Positions 38,701 through 45,914 of a stretch of 64,000 nucleotides of DNA are shown here, one piece after another. A program made the translations under genes and the position numbers. The stretch comes from Pseudomonas entomophila (lineage in GTDB: Bacteria; Pseudomonadota; Gammaproteobacteria; Pseudomonadales; Pseudomonadaceae), in NCBI RefSeq assembly GCF_018417595.1, contig NZ_CP070982.1:2133501-2197500 (forward strand). Direction: 5' to 3'. The notes below the pieces were generated by a model. The model had not been told where the DNA came from, did not search any database, and saw only the letters and a list, made by a program, of their open reading frames with translations. How positions within the stretch are numbered: the stretch's first letter is position 1; every line of letters begins with the position of its first letter.

Positions 38701-39799
38701 CCAGCCAGTACAGTGCCAGGGAGAGCATCAGCCCATCCAGACCATTGAGGGTGGTTGACCGCAGGTAGGACAAGTCCGGCGTGTTGCCTTGCAATCGCTC
38801 GAACACCTGATAGAGCGCGGGATAAGCGCTGCCGTAGTTTTCCTTTGTACCTAGAACCAGTGCCTGTTTGAGCGCAGCGTGGTGCTGGCTGTCGTTCTCA
38901 GCGATCAGCGCCAGGCAGTACAGTGCATTGAGCAACGGTGGCAGGTCGATTTTGCGCTTTTTGGTCTGTTTGCGCTGATCGGTGAGCCAAGCCCGCAGCA
39001 ATCGCAGGGTCTCGTCGGGCTGGCCGCGCAGCATTGACTGAAGGCATTTTGTCGTCAGAGGCAGCTCCTGCTCACCATAGTGTTGCAGCACCGCCCAGTC
39101 GCCACGCCAAAGCGCCTGTTGAATCAGTTGCAGGCGCAATGCGGGGCATGGCCTGAGTGCCATCTCCTGCTTGGCCAATGCATAGCTCTCGGCTACCGGC
39201 CCCAGCAGGTCGTTGTTCAGGCGCAGGTGATCCTCGATCAGCAGCCCACGTACCGTCTCGTCCAGTTTGCCGATCACTTCCCGCCCGGCCGGATCGCACT
39301 GCAGGAGGCGCATAGGGTGCTGGGCATGCCACTCGCTCACGGGGAGCACCCTGTACGACAGGTACAGCGACTCGGGCAGTCGCTGGCTGTCGCCGCTCAG
39401 CAGGCGTAGCCAAAGCGCTTGCAGTACTCGGGATCTGCTAGGCATTTGCCATTGCCCAAGTGCAGGCAAACTGGCGTTGATCCGGTGCAAGCGCAGGCCC
39501 CCCTCGGCTGTGCCCAGCAGGCTGAGGAGCACGCTGTTACGACACTGAGCCGCCACGCAGAAATACAGGCCTTCGTTGCGCTGCTCTACTTCGATCCAGC
39601 CTTGGCTTTGCAACCACTCCAGCAAGGCGGGTAAGGTCGTGGCGTCAAGCAGCCTGCCACCATCGTCACGGATCTCCATGGCCCGCAGCAGTTTGAGCAG
39701 CGAGGTTTTACCTTTGCCAGGAACCGAGGTTACCAGCGCATAGAGCACAGCCTTGCAATGATCAGGCAGCGAGTGGGGGGAGAGGGAGAGAAGGGGCAT
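35705..39799 (-). CDS. Large SNF2-family DEAD/DEAH-box helicase
   Basis: One thousand three hundred and sixty-four residues. The C-terminal ~480 residues are a full Swi2/Snf2 ATPase: motif I 'ADDMGLGKT' (about 933-941), motif II 'VLDEAQAIKN', motif III 'ATGTPLENHLGELW', and the helicase C half 'KALIFSQYVDHLSIV', 'LISLKAGGSGLNLTAADYVI', 'QASDRAYRIGQQRPVTIYRL'. The first ~880 residues carry a winged-helix-like start ('DATTLPALLEWLQSQGWIEV') and a long region without recognised domains. It probably remodels DNA-protein complexes; the role is unknown. The ATG at 39799 gives MPLLSLSPHSL. The frame stays open to 40162, but that extension consists of decayed YaaW-like sequence and is excluded. Confidence 0.88.
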   Translation of the reverse strand: MPLLSLSPHSLPDHCKAVLYALVTSVPGKGKTSLLKLLRAMEIRDDGGRLLDATTLPALLEWLQSQGWIEVEQRNEGLYFCVAAQCRNSVLLSLLGTAEGGLRLHRINASLPALGQWQMPSRSRVLQALWLRLLSGDSQRLPESLYLSYRVLPVSEWHAQHPMRLLQCDPAGREVIGKLDETVRGLLIEDHLRLNNDLLGPVAESYALAKQEMALRPCPALRLQLIQQALWRGDWAVLQHYGEQELPLTTKCLQSMLRGQPDETLRLLRAWLTDQRKQTKKRKIDLPPLLNALYCLALIAENDSQHHAALKQALVLGTKENYGSAYPALYQVFERLQGNTPDLSYLRSTTLNGLDGLMLSLALYWLDAPLARGPDWRAKLEDYRGELDQQGYNWLAAEFDALIAMQFSVPRQLHDLHHDAGFKPLTALLQRQEAWQHALSALSQLKPANAPASAAGKKSTRLAWLLNLHRYGNQLEPREQKLGAKGQWSKGRPVALKRLMDEGDSLDFLSEQDRQVISTIQVSQSYYSHAEYELPLGMALPRLVGHPALFWHDAPDTHIDLQAGEASLHLQAEDGQIHLRLEPQGIVTADTFYIHQQTPTRLQIYPVNSDLRQIARIIGDGLRVPQSGKAQLIEAVSAIAPLLPVHSDLPELSVNLEQEPADTRLYAHLLPLAEGLRLQLLVRPLAESSWFRPGQGAQNVLGERDGKPLQVCRDLEGERQALQQVLHACPGLANATSDGQEWQLDQPQDALQVLGELHALDGDLLHCVWPEGERLRIKGRLNLDALKLGLRKQGDWFILQGEVALDDGKVLQLRQLLELLKASPGRFLKLDERDWLALDKRLRQRLEELAYLADRVTDQGLRLSPLTTPLLAGLAAEVSEFKTDKSWQAHLEKLQSMRDLQPLLPRTLQADLRAYQHEGFTWLARLAQWGVGACLADDMGLGKTVQLLAVLLQRAAGGPQLVVAPTSVTLNWQAESRRFAPQLKLHLYQQARSLAGLGPGDLVITSYGLLQQDSAAFAACHWHSVVLDEAQAIKNAQTKRSQAVMALQADFRVVATGTPLENHLGELWNLFRFINPGLLGSQEHFNSRFATPIEQGDAAARRALKALIQPFILRRLKSQVLDELPARTEITYKVPLSDEEAHLYEALRQQAVSNVSDLAPGAGRSFQILTEITRLRRFCCHPALVTPGSTLPGSKFQAVTAIVEELLDNGHKALIFSQYVDHLSIVRTWFEQKDIAYQYLDGSVPAKERESRVNAFQAGAGEVFLISLKAGGSGLNLTAADYVIHLDPWWNPAVEDQASDRAYRIGQQRPVTIYRLVAENTIEEQIVALHARKRDLADSLLEGGEVSAKMDADALLALLAGSLQ

Positions 39800-40003
39800 C
39801 TTTGGTCTCTGTCGTGCGGTTGTGGCACGGGCGGCATCGTTCAAGTCACCTGGTAATGCCCGCGCTGAGGTCGGCCTCGGCAGCAACTTGTCTCCATGCC
39901 TACCTATTGCAGTACTTGGTTCGGAATACAAAAAACCGGTGAAAGAGGATAGCACCAGGCATCGCTTCAATGCGGGCGTTTGGAAGGTTACTTGGCCGGA
40001 CGC

Positions 40004-40112
40004 CTGGCGTTCACCCTGATCGAACAGCAATTGCTGCAGTCGTCGGGTGTTCTGTGGGCTTCGAGCCAAGGAGCTCTCAGACCTTCCAGTTGTGCCTCGA
40101 AGCGTAGGTTCA
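40004..40112 (-). pseudogene. Remnant of a YaaW-like gene 3' end
   Basis: Read on the minus strand, 40072-40004 encodes 'SLARSPQNTRRLQQLLFDQG', closely matching 'ALTQGPRDTQQLQQSLFDQG' near the end of the intact gene at 32862-34685. Just upstream, in another frame, 'RFEAQLEGL' corresponds to its 'SFTAQLDGL'. The copy is short and frameshifted. It shows that a second YaaW-like gene once lay here. The rest of 39800-40341 contains only this, a REP-type repeat and the hcp leader. Confidence 0.7.
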
Positions 40113-40157
40113 GGGAGTCTTGTGGCTGAGCATGCGTTCGCTGGCCGTCTTTCTACT

Positions 40158-40224
40158 TGCATCGCGGGGCAAGCCCGCTCCCACGATGATTCCGGGCTGC
40201 CGACGGCTCTTCGCGGAACGTGCC
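40158..40224. repeat. Direct repeat, right copy
   Basis: Counterpart of 35333-35399, in the same orientation. Its REP core is identical and its tail ('ggctcttcgcggaacgtgcc') differs at a few positions. Together the copies bracket the helicase gene and the YaaW-like remnant. Confidence 0.75.
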
Positions 40225-40341
40225 AGCAGCGGTCGAAATAAACAGAGCGTTCCGCGCCCGGTGAATATTTGGGAAGCGTCTGGCATACAGCCTGTTCTCG
40301 TTTTCGTAGGCTGCACCCCTTGTCTACAGGGAGAGCAGACC

Positions 40342-40827
40342 ATGGCGTTCAACGGCTACATGAGTATCAAAGGCAATCGACAGGGGTTGATTTCGGCGGG
40401 GTGCAATACCCAGCCATCCATTGGCAACAAATGCCAGCTCGTGCACCAGGACGAAATAACGGTGCTGTCCTTCAATCACGCTATTGCCACCCCTGATACC
40501 AACCAACGGGCTGTGCATCAGCCCGTGGTAATCACCAAGCACATCGACAAGGCCACACCCTTGCTGGCCCAGGCCGTGGACAGCCGGGAAGTGGTCGACT
40601 GCGATATCCAGCTGTACCGCATTCATTCGGCGGGCCATCGGGAAAAGTACTTCTCCGTAAGGCTGGAGGGCGCGGTGGTCGTCAGCCAGGAGCTGGACGT
40701 GCCCCACGTGACACTCTTGACCGATCAGGATGCCGAAGAGCGGCTGCTTATCAGCTATCGGGCCATCAGCTGGATTCATCACGCTGCCGGTACTACCGGG
40801 TACGCCACGTGGGGGGAGGAGCTATGA
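40342..40827 (+). CDS. hcp: Hcp-family type VI secretion protein (cassette 1)
   Basis: One hundred and sixty-one residues of the Hcp1 beta-barrel family: 'GYMSIKGNRQGLISAGCNTQ', 'QLVHQDEITVLSFNHAI', 'VITKHIDKATPLLAQAV', 'CDIQLYRIHSAGHREKYFSV' and 'ISWIHHAAGTTGYATWGEEL'. Hcp hexamers form the inner tube of the type VI apparatus and can carry toxins in the ring. No structural type VI genes are in the window, so this is an accessory hcp. Its stop overlaps the start of the DUF4225 gene (ATGA), which argues that the two products act together. GGGAGAGCAG precedes the ATG. Confidence 0.92.
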   Translation: MAFNGYMSIKGNRQGLISAGCNTQPSIGNKCQLVHQDEITVLSFNHAIATPDTNQRAVHQPVVITKHIDKATPLLAQAVDSREVVDCDIQLYRIHSAGHREKYFSVRLEGAVVVSQELDVPHVTLLTDQDAEERLLISYRAISWIHHAAGTTGYATWGEEL

Positions 40828-41537
40828 GCCAGCGCGAAGAATATGGTGGGCGGCTGGATGAGGCGTATTGGGAGGTGAATGCGGCGGCGTCTAGGTTGAT
40901 CAGTTATGGCTGTGGGGGCAGTGCCAAATACCTGAGCGATCGGCGGTTGCGGATGCAGTTCAATCGGGAACTGGCTTATTACGCGCGGCGAGTTTTGGAT
41001 GATGTGTACGACCGTAAATCCAGTGCTGGGGATGCGCTTATTGAGCTGAGGAATGAGAGGGACAGGCTGAAAGCTCAGTCGAGGCGTATCGGCTTGCAGG
41101 CGGTGGGAGTCGTTGGTGGAACAGGCCAGGTGATTACCGGTGCCGGTATTTGTTACGCATCGCTTGGATTGCTGTGCGCTACGTTGGGATCACCGATGAT
41201 CGCGCACGGAGGGAATAACATATATGAGAATGCCCGAGGTTTGTATGAAGGGCGAGAGGGTGTGGAAGGACCGGTCAGGAAAGGCTATCAGGCGGTCTCA
41301 AAACGCTTAGGGTATACCGAGCGGGAGGGGACACTAGCCTATTTGGCTGGTGATGGGGCACTGTCGGTAGGTGGCTTAGTTCGGTTAGTGCCAAAGGCAG
41401 ATGCGTGGAAGCTTTACAAGTATTATCTGTTTGACAAGGAAATGGCGGTGCGGCAGATGAGTAAGTTTGCCGTTTTTGTGGAAGGCCTTACGAGTGGTGC
41501 AACGGCCTATCAGTTTAGTGAAGAAGCTAAGAAGTGA
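40824..41537 (+). CDS. DUF4225 protein, probable type VI toxin (cassette 1)
   Basis: Two hundred and thirty-seven residues. The N-terminal half is helical and charged ('YWEVNAAASRLISYGCGGSA', 'RMQFNRELAYYARRVLDDVY'). Residues 91-128 form a Gly-rich hydrophobic segment ('AVGVVGGTGQVITGAGICYA'), followed by 'IAHGGNNIYENARGLYEG' and 'DAWKLYKYYLFDKEMAVRQM', which I recognise as DUF4225. Placement between hcp and a small membrane protein, with overlaps on both sides, points to a secreted effector that acts on membranes. That activity is inference from hydrophobicity and the membrane nature of the partner. Composition turns AT-richer towards the 3' end. Confidence 0.8.
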   Translation: MSQREEYGGRLDEAYWEVNAAASRLISYGCGGSAKYLSDRRLRMQFNRELAYYARRVLDDVYDRKSSAGDALIELRNERDRLKAQSRRIGLQAVGVVGGTGQVITGAGICYASLGLLCATLGSPMIAHGGNNIYENARGLYEGREGVEGPVRKGYQAVSKRLGYTEREGTLAYLAGDGALSVGGLVRLVPKADAWKLYKYYLFDKEMAVRQMSKFAVFVEGLTSGATAYQFSEEAKK

Positions 41538-41821
41538 GTGTCTTTGAGTTTGTACTGGTGATTCTGGTGGATGTGCCGGTGACGCTATTGCTTCGGCGGT
41601 ATTTATACTCTGAAAAGAGTAGTGTGCTTCAGGAAATACTAGCTCATTTGCATGGTTTTATAGCGGGGGTGTTTTATATGCTGGTTTTGAAGGAGGATAA
41701 GACATTTTTCGTAGAGATTGACTATGGAGAAAATTTTTATCGGGATCTCATAGTGCTGAATGCTGGTACGCTGATCATGGTTTTTTTTCATGCATGGTCT
41801 ATTTCTGTTCGTCACAAGTGA
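41534..41821 (+). CDS. Small membrane protein, probable immunity protein A
   Basis: Ninety-five residues starting at GTG 41534, which overlaps the toxin stop (GTGA). About three hydrophobic helices: 'FEFVLVILVDVPVTLLLRRY', 'GFIAGVFYMLVLKE' and 'LIVLNAGTLIMVFFHAW'. Between them lies a conserved soluble loop, 'FFVEIDYGENFYRDL'. The tight coupling and inner-membrane location suit an immunity protein protecting the producer from the DUF4225 toxin; no family name is known to me. Homologous copies follow at 42022 and 42425. Confidence 0.75.
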   Translation: MSVFEFVLVILVDVPVTLLLRRYLYSEKSSVLQEILAHLHGFIAGVFYMLVLKEDKTFFVEIDYGENFYRDLIVLNAGTLIMVFFHAWSISVRHK

Positions 41822-41905
41822 TTCGGCCTTGTCAATAAATTTTGCTATGGCGGTGGGGGCGGGCTCTGTAGCAGATTTTGGCTTTCACCTCGCGAGGTGT
41901 TGATT

Positions 41906-42025
41906 GATCCAAGACTTTGGCAACGGTTATTTGGAGAAGTAGTGGTGCGGTAGGTGAGTAAGTTTAGTGGTGTTGTGGGGGATAGTATGGCCGCCTATCA
42001 GCTTTGTGATGAATATAAGAAATGA
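41906..42025 (+). pseudogene. 3' remnant of a second DUF4225 toxin gene
   Basis: The frame from 41906 reads 'DPRLWQRLFGEVVVR', a stop, then 'VSKFSGVVGDSMAAYQLCDE' and YKK. It aligns with the intact toxin's end 'KADAWKLYKYYLFDKEMAVRQMSKF...AYQ'. Only the last ~40 codons survive, with an internal stop. Its terminal TGA overlaps the start of immunity copy B exactly as in the intact cassette. Confidence 0.75.
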
Positions 42026-42309
42026 GTGTGTTTGAGTTTGTGCTGCTGATTTTGGTAGATGTACCAACGACCCTCCTGCTCAGACGCTATTTGTATGCCG
42101 AGGCGAGAACTGCATTTCGAGACACACTGGCCTGTCTTCATGCATTCCTGGTAGGAGGGCTCTACGTGACGTTCTTGAAAGATAACGAAACATTTTTCGT
42201 GGTGATCGATTATGGCGAAAACTTTTACCGAGATTTGATAGTGCTTAATGTTGGGGCTGTAAGTATGATTTTCTTCCATGCATGGTCTATTACGATACGT
42301 CACAAATGA
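42022..42309 (+). CDS. Orphan immunity-like membrane protein B
   Basis: Ninety-five residues, clear paralogue of the protein at 41534 ('MSVFEFVLLILVDVPTTLLL', 'FFVVIDYGENFYRDLIVLN', 'FFHAWSITIRHK'). The ATG at 42022 overlaps the stop of the toxin remnant. It is intact although its toxin is gone, the pattern of an orphan immunity gene kept for protection against kin carrying that toxin variant. Divergence from copy A is concentrated in residues 26-52. Confidence 0.75.
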   Translation: MSVFEFVLLILVDVPTTLLLRRYLYAEARTAFRDTLACLHAFLVGGLYVTFLKDNETFFVVIDYGENFYRDLIVLNVGAVSMIFFHAWSITIRHK

Positions 42310-42424
42310 TTGTGTTTTGTGCGTGCTCTATACGGGTGCTACTGAACCTGTGTGGCTCTTCCCGCATTTAGGTGGACGGGCTTTTCGCGAGTAAGTCTAC
42401 TAATTTTATGAAAGTATGCAATAA

Positions 42425-42710
42425 GTGAACGTATTTGAGTTTGCTCTGGCTATTGTCGTGGATGTGCCGGTGACGTTATTGTTTCGACGATATTTATTTT
42501 CTGAAACGAGTGGTGTGTTTCGGGAAGTGCTAGCCATTTTGTATGGTTTTGTAATGGGGGGTTTATGTGCTGCTTTTGAAAAATGATAAAACGTTTTTCG
42601 TGGTGATCGATTATGGTGATAATTTTTATCGAGACCTGATAGTGCAAAATGCTGGTGTGTTGATTATGGTTTTCTTTCACGCATGGTCTGTTTCGGTGCG
42701 CCACAAATGA
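42425..42710 (+). pseudogene. Immunity-like gene C, frameshifted
   Basis: Starts GTG AAC GTA TTT and reads 'VNVFEFALAIVVDVPVTLLF' in one frame, then shifts near a run of six G (42556-42561). The rest ('LLLKNDKTFFVVIDYGDNFY', 'FFHAWSVSVRHK') continues in another frame to TGA at 42708. Removing one G, or adding two bases just behind the run, would restore a ~95-residue protein like copies A and B. Either a pseudogene or a length-variable tract. Confidence 0.75.
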
Positions 42711-42791
42711 TTGGGTCTTGTAGACGGATCTGCTTAGGTGTGAACGTTATGCTGCTGTGACGCATTCTAGACTTTTCAGGGGGTATTGGAG

Positions 42792-43055
42792 GTGAGTTTT
42801 GTGGTGTTTGTCTTTTTTGCGATATTGGATGCTTTTGTGGGGCTGAAGTGCTTTCGACGAATCAGGGCTGATGCTCCTGTATGGAAGGTGAAGGTGTCAG
42901 TGCATTATTGCATATTTCTGCTTGCAAATTATTTATCGTTGATGCTTGGCAGAGGTTGGCTTGTGGTAGTCGGTTCGGAAGGGCTGGCGGATTATCAATT
43001 AATTGTTTTCTTGGTTTCTTTTGTTATGGTGGTTTTTCATCTTTTGATTCTTTAA
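42792..43055 (+). CDS. Small membrane protein, immunity-array member
   Basis: About 87 residues, three hydrophobic helices ('VFVFFAILDAFVGLKCF', 'HYCIFLLANYLSLML', 'YQLIVFLVSFVMVVFHLLIL'). Length, topology and position match the immunity-like proteins upstream, but sequence similarity is weak. Several GTG starts are possible (42792, 42801, 42804) behind GGAGG. It is AT-rich and may be another orphan immunity gene for a different toxin. Confidence 0.5.
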   Translation: MSFVVFVFFAILDAFVGLKCFRRIRADAPVWKVKVSVHYCIFLLANYLSLMLGRGWLVVVGSEGLADYQLIVFLVSFVMVVFHLLIL

Positions 43056-43304
43056 CTTGGCCTGTTTTGTGTCGCTGCAAGGGCTGTCTGGACATGACTG
43101 CTTTCCATATCTTGGCCACGTTTTCCCTGGGCGTATGAGCGCGGGCAGGGGCACCGATCGTGAACAGCCAGGGCTGACTATACGCCGAAAGGTTTCAAGG
43201 CGAGATACTTGGCGGCGGTGATTCGGAAACCGAGTAAGACCGTATAGGGCTGAGGCTGCAGTCAATACACTCACCGCAAATGATCTATGTAAAGAGTGTA
43301 ATAA
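43056..43304. other. GC-richer spacer in the immunity array
   Basis: No gene is supported. The block at about 43085-43265 is noticeably richer in GC than the immunity genes on either side and includes an open minus-strand frame without ribosome-binding site. The end ('gtgtaataagtga') resembles the toxin-stop/immunity-start joints upstream, so it may be the last trace of another toxin gene. Confidence 0.4.
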
Positions 43305-43568
43305 GTGACTATGACAGGTTTGCTATTCTTCATTGGCTTTGATGTCTTGTTCACCCTTTGCTTTGCCAAGCTTGTGCTCCGCAGGAGAGTGCTGGCAACG
43401 CTCATGACCATTTTTAGTATTGTGATGATAGCTGTTTATCTGAAGCTGTTTGGTGGTTCGGGCTTGATCAATTATTCGTTTGACTATGGTGATGGATTTG
43501 AGAGGGAGCTGAATGTCGTGGTGACTATAAGTGTTGCTATGATTCTGTTTCATGCTTGGTTTGTATAG
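43305..43568 (+). CDS. Orphan immunity-like membrane protein D
   Basis: Eighty-seven residues from GTG 43305. Hydrophobic N-terminus 'GLLFFIGFDVLFTLCFAKLV' and the pattern 'YLKLFGGSGLINYSFDYGDG' plus 'MILFHAWFV'. It aligns better with the immunity protein of cassette 2 at 47108 ('YVGVFGGKGVVVFSFDYGAG', 'MIIFHVFHVR') than with copies A-C. It may protect against the cassette 2 type of toxin. Confidence 0.65.
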   Translation: MTMTGLLFFIGFDVLFTLCFAKLVLRRRVLATLMTIFSIVMIAVYLKLFGGSGLINYSFDYGDGFERELNVVVTISVAMILFHAWFV

Positions 43569-43676
43569 GCTTTCTCAGCTAAGCTCTAAAACCAGTCAAT
43601 GCCCGAGGGTGTAGAGCGTCATGAGCGTTCATGCATCAGGAAACGTTCAGTTGTTTTGGCTAAATTGGAAACTGAC

Positions 43677-43838
43677 ATGAAATGTGTGATTGCTTTGACG
43701 TTGGTGCTCGCAGGTTGCGGCGGCACGCCAAGCTTTTATCAATACAACCACGAACGACAGTTTAATTGTGACATGGACCCGAACCTGCAGATGTGCGCCA
43801 GCCCAAGGGATATCAGCGGCCATGGCGAGAAGCGGTAA
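43677..43838 (+). CDS. Small lipoprotein, 53 residues
   Basis: Starts 'MKCVIALTLVLAGCGGTPS': a short signal peptide with lipobox 'LVLAGC'. The mature part of ~40 residues contains 'FYQYNHERQFNCDMDPNLQM' with two Cys. The in-frame ATG at 43677 gives the signal peptide; earlier starts do not. No family recognised. It closes the first type VI-like cassette region. Confidence 0.55.
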   Translation: MKCVIALTLVLAGCGGTPSFYQYNHERQFNCDMDPNLQMCASPRDISGHGEKR

Positions 43839-43930
43839 CAGGCCGCGCTAGGGGCGTGTCAATAGACCATGGACGGGTAGAAGGCTCCTGTTGCGAATCG
43901 ACGGCGTAGCCGGGGCGGGAACCGTGTCGT

Positions 43931-43960
43931 CTGCATCGCGGCTAAAGCCGCTCCTACAGG
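43931..43960. repeat. REP unit
   Basis: Single REP copy (ctgcatcgcggctaaagccg ctcctacagg) between the small lipoprotein and the converging kinase gene. Confidence 0.8.
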
Positions 43961-43995
43961 GGGCGCCAACTGAGGGATCTGTGTTGCAGCCGTTT

Positions 43996-44940
43996 TCAGG
44001 GGATCGAGGGAAGTTCGCGTTCAATGGGCAAGTCGGGGCCTACACGGGAGCAGGTAATCGCAGCGGCTCGGATTGCATAGGCCAGTATTGCGTCGATCGT
44101 TTCCCGGTCGAGCAGCGCCACCCCTGCGGGGCTGTCCGCGCCAAGGCGCGCCAGATAGGCGAGCACGGCCGCTTGGAAGGTGTCGCCTGCGCCCACGGAG
44201 TCGTGAACGGGTAGCGAGGTATCCGCCGGGCGCTGCCATGATCCGTGCGCACAGTGCACGCTGGCCCCATCGCCACCGTGGGTGATGAACACCAGCCGGC
44301 ACCGTTCGTTCAGCCAGCCACGGGCTACATCGCGTGCCTCTCGGCCCGGATAGAGCAGGGCGAGGTCTTCCTCACTGGCCTTGATCACATGGGCATGGCC
44401 AGCAAAGGCTTCCACCTGCCGCCGCCACAGCGCCACATCCGGCTGCGGATTGAGCCGCACATTCGGATCAAGGCTGATCAGCCGTCGGTCTCGCTCGCGC
44501 TCCACCAGCGCCATCAGCGTATCGGCCACGGGCTGCACCACCAGGGTGTACGAGCCCACATGCAACCCCCGCACGCGCTCATCCAACACCGGCAGATGCT
44601 CCAGCATCACCTGCCGATCCGCACACCCGTCACCGCGAAACTGATACTGCGCCGAGCCATTGGCATCCAGCCCGACCATGGCCAATGTGGTCGGCGCATC
44701 GCTGGTCACCACGTAGCGGCAGTCCACCCGTTCCTCTTCCAGCACCCGGCGCAGCCGGGCACCCAGGTAGTCGCTGGACAACCCGCCAAACAACGCCGAC
44801 GCCACCCCCAACCGCCGCAAGCCAACCGCCACGTTGAACGGCGACCCACCGGCAATCGCGGTAAACCCCAGCTCGCTGCTGCGGCTGCTGCTTTCCAGGC
44901 TGAAGACATCGAACAGGGCCTCGCCACACACCAGGTACAT
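43996..44940 (-). CDS. PfkB-family sugar kinase, fructokinase-like
   Basis: Three hundred and fourteen residues. Signatures are 'YLVCGEALFDVFS' at the start, 'AIAGGSPFNVAVGLRRLG' (PfkB signature 1, fructokinase type) and 'DSVGAGDTFQAAVLAYLARL' (signature 2 with the catalytic Asp). The family phosphorylates fructose or related sugars with ATP, and the GGSPFN motif favours fructokinase. No sugar transporter or regulator gene is adjacent, so the physiological substrate is unknown. The ATG at 44940 is chosen; the frame is open to 45114, but that stretch has no kinase sequence. Confidence 0.85.
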   Translation of the reverse strand: MYLVCGEALFDVFSLESSSRSSELGFTAIAGGSPFNVAVGLRRLGVASALFGGLSSDYLGARLRRVLEEERVDCRYVVTSDAPTTLAMVGLDANGSAQYQFRGDGCADRQVMLEHLPVLDERVRGLHVGSYTLVVQPVADTLMALVERERDRRLISLDPNVRLNPQPDVALWRRQVEAFAGHAHVIKASEEDLALLYPGREARDVARGWLNERCRLVFITHGGDGASVHCAHGSWQRPADTSLPVHDSVGAGDTFQAAVLAYLARLGADSPAGVALLDRETIDAILAYAIRAAAITCSRVGPDLPIERELPSIP

Positions 44941-45371
44941 GCAGTGCTCCAATCCAAAAGATGAGACCGACGCTAAGCGCGCCGACAGGTTATCCCGATA
45001 CCGTCGATGTTTGTTGGGGGCAGTCCATTCTGTAGGGGCCGCCTTTGCCGGCGAACGCCGCGCAGCTGCCCTCACTGACAAAAAGACCTTGTTGCCGAGG
45101 GCTTCTGCTGGCAATAGCGCTCGCCAGAATTGTAGGTCCTACAGCCATTCTTCCGATGATTGTGTAGTCCTTTTCCTAAAGGGGCGATTTTCCCCCTTTG
45201 GCCATTGTCGCAGGTGGATACGCGCTCTAGTCTCGCCCTGCCCACCGTGTTTCTTCTTCCAGGGGCGGCCGGGCTTCTGGGCAGAACGCCGCGCAAGGAT
45301 CGCGCGGTCTGGTCCGGGGGCCCTGGAGGGTGAAACGCGGCGGGCTCTTTCTTTTTCTTGGGGGTGAGGTC
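44941..45371 (+). other. Long leader of the DUF3077-like gene
   Basis: No gene is supported in 431 bases. There is a REP-like unit at about 45030-45060 (tgtaggggccgcctttgccg) and a hairpin-forming segment at 45172-45205 (ccttttcctaaaggggcgattttccccctttgg, a pyrimidine/purine alternation). The long upstream region is reminiscent of the structured leader in front of 29391. Confidence 0.4.
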
Positions 45372-45674
45372 ATGGACAAGGACGAGCAAGCGAAGGGCAC
45401 TGGGGACCCGAAAATCATCAGCCTGGTCGAGCGCACCAAACGGCGTTCGGTGCGCGACTGGGTACAGGCGATCCCCGGGTTGCCGACGGAGGACGTGCTG
45501 CAGGAAACATCCATCATCCTGGGCTGCATCACCGGGCTGACGTACCAGGCATTGAGCAAACCGAAAGAGGCGCAGACGCTGATGCGCGCCACGTACTACC
45601 TCAGCGGCATGGCCAAGGCGATGATCGATGGGCAGTTGCCGGCGAACCAGGCTGGCAAGGGTGAGCGCGAGTGA
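45372..45674 (+). CDS. DUF3077-like small protein
   Basis: One hundred residues, soluble: 'DWVQAIPGLPTEDVLQETSI' and 'ATYYLSGMAKAMIDGQLP'. The end motif matches that of the protein at 29704 ('VHYLSGMAKALAQDV'), so they are paralogues. Function unknown. GGGGTGAGG precedes the ATG. A strong terminator follows. The two paralogues flank the zone with the helicase and the first type VI cassette. Confidence 0.65.
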   Translation: MDKDEQAKGTGDPKIISLVERTKRRSVRDWVQAIPGLPTEDVLQETSIILGCITGLTYQALSKPKEAQTLMRATYYLSGMAKAMIDGQLPANQAGKGERE

Positions 45675-45718
45675 TACCGCCGGGCCTGTGCTGAACGCAG
45701 GCAACACGGGTTTCACAC

Positions 45719-45752
45719 AAGCCGCTTCCGACACCTTCGGAAGCGGCTTTTT
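45719..45752 (+). terminator. Rho-independent terminator
   Basis: Stem AAGCCGCTTCCGA / TTCGGAAGCGGCTT with a short loop and a T run, 45 bases behind the DUF3077-like gene. Confidence 0.9.
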
Positions 45753-45914
45753 CATGCCTGCTCGGTGGGGCGCAGGGAACAAGACAGGGCAGGGTGGAGC
45801 GCCGACCTGGGATAAACATCCCGTGTAAAAACGGGCCGGCAATTTCAGACGTAGCTGGCATACACGGCGGTGTCGAGCCCATAGCCTGCATGCTGGTCAA
45901 CAAGGAGTCGACCC

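Noticed and set aside
39800..40162. N-terminal extension of the helicase to 40162
   Set aside because: The extra residues consist of the decayed YaaW-like end and REP-adjacent sequence, and no ribosome-binding site precedes the earlier start.
43085..43274. Minus-strand frame in the GC-rich spacer of the immunity array
   Set aside because: No ribosome-binding site, Arg/Pro/Ser-rich shadow-like composition, and no match to a known fold.
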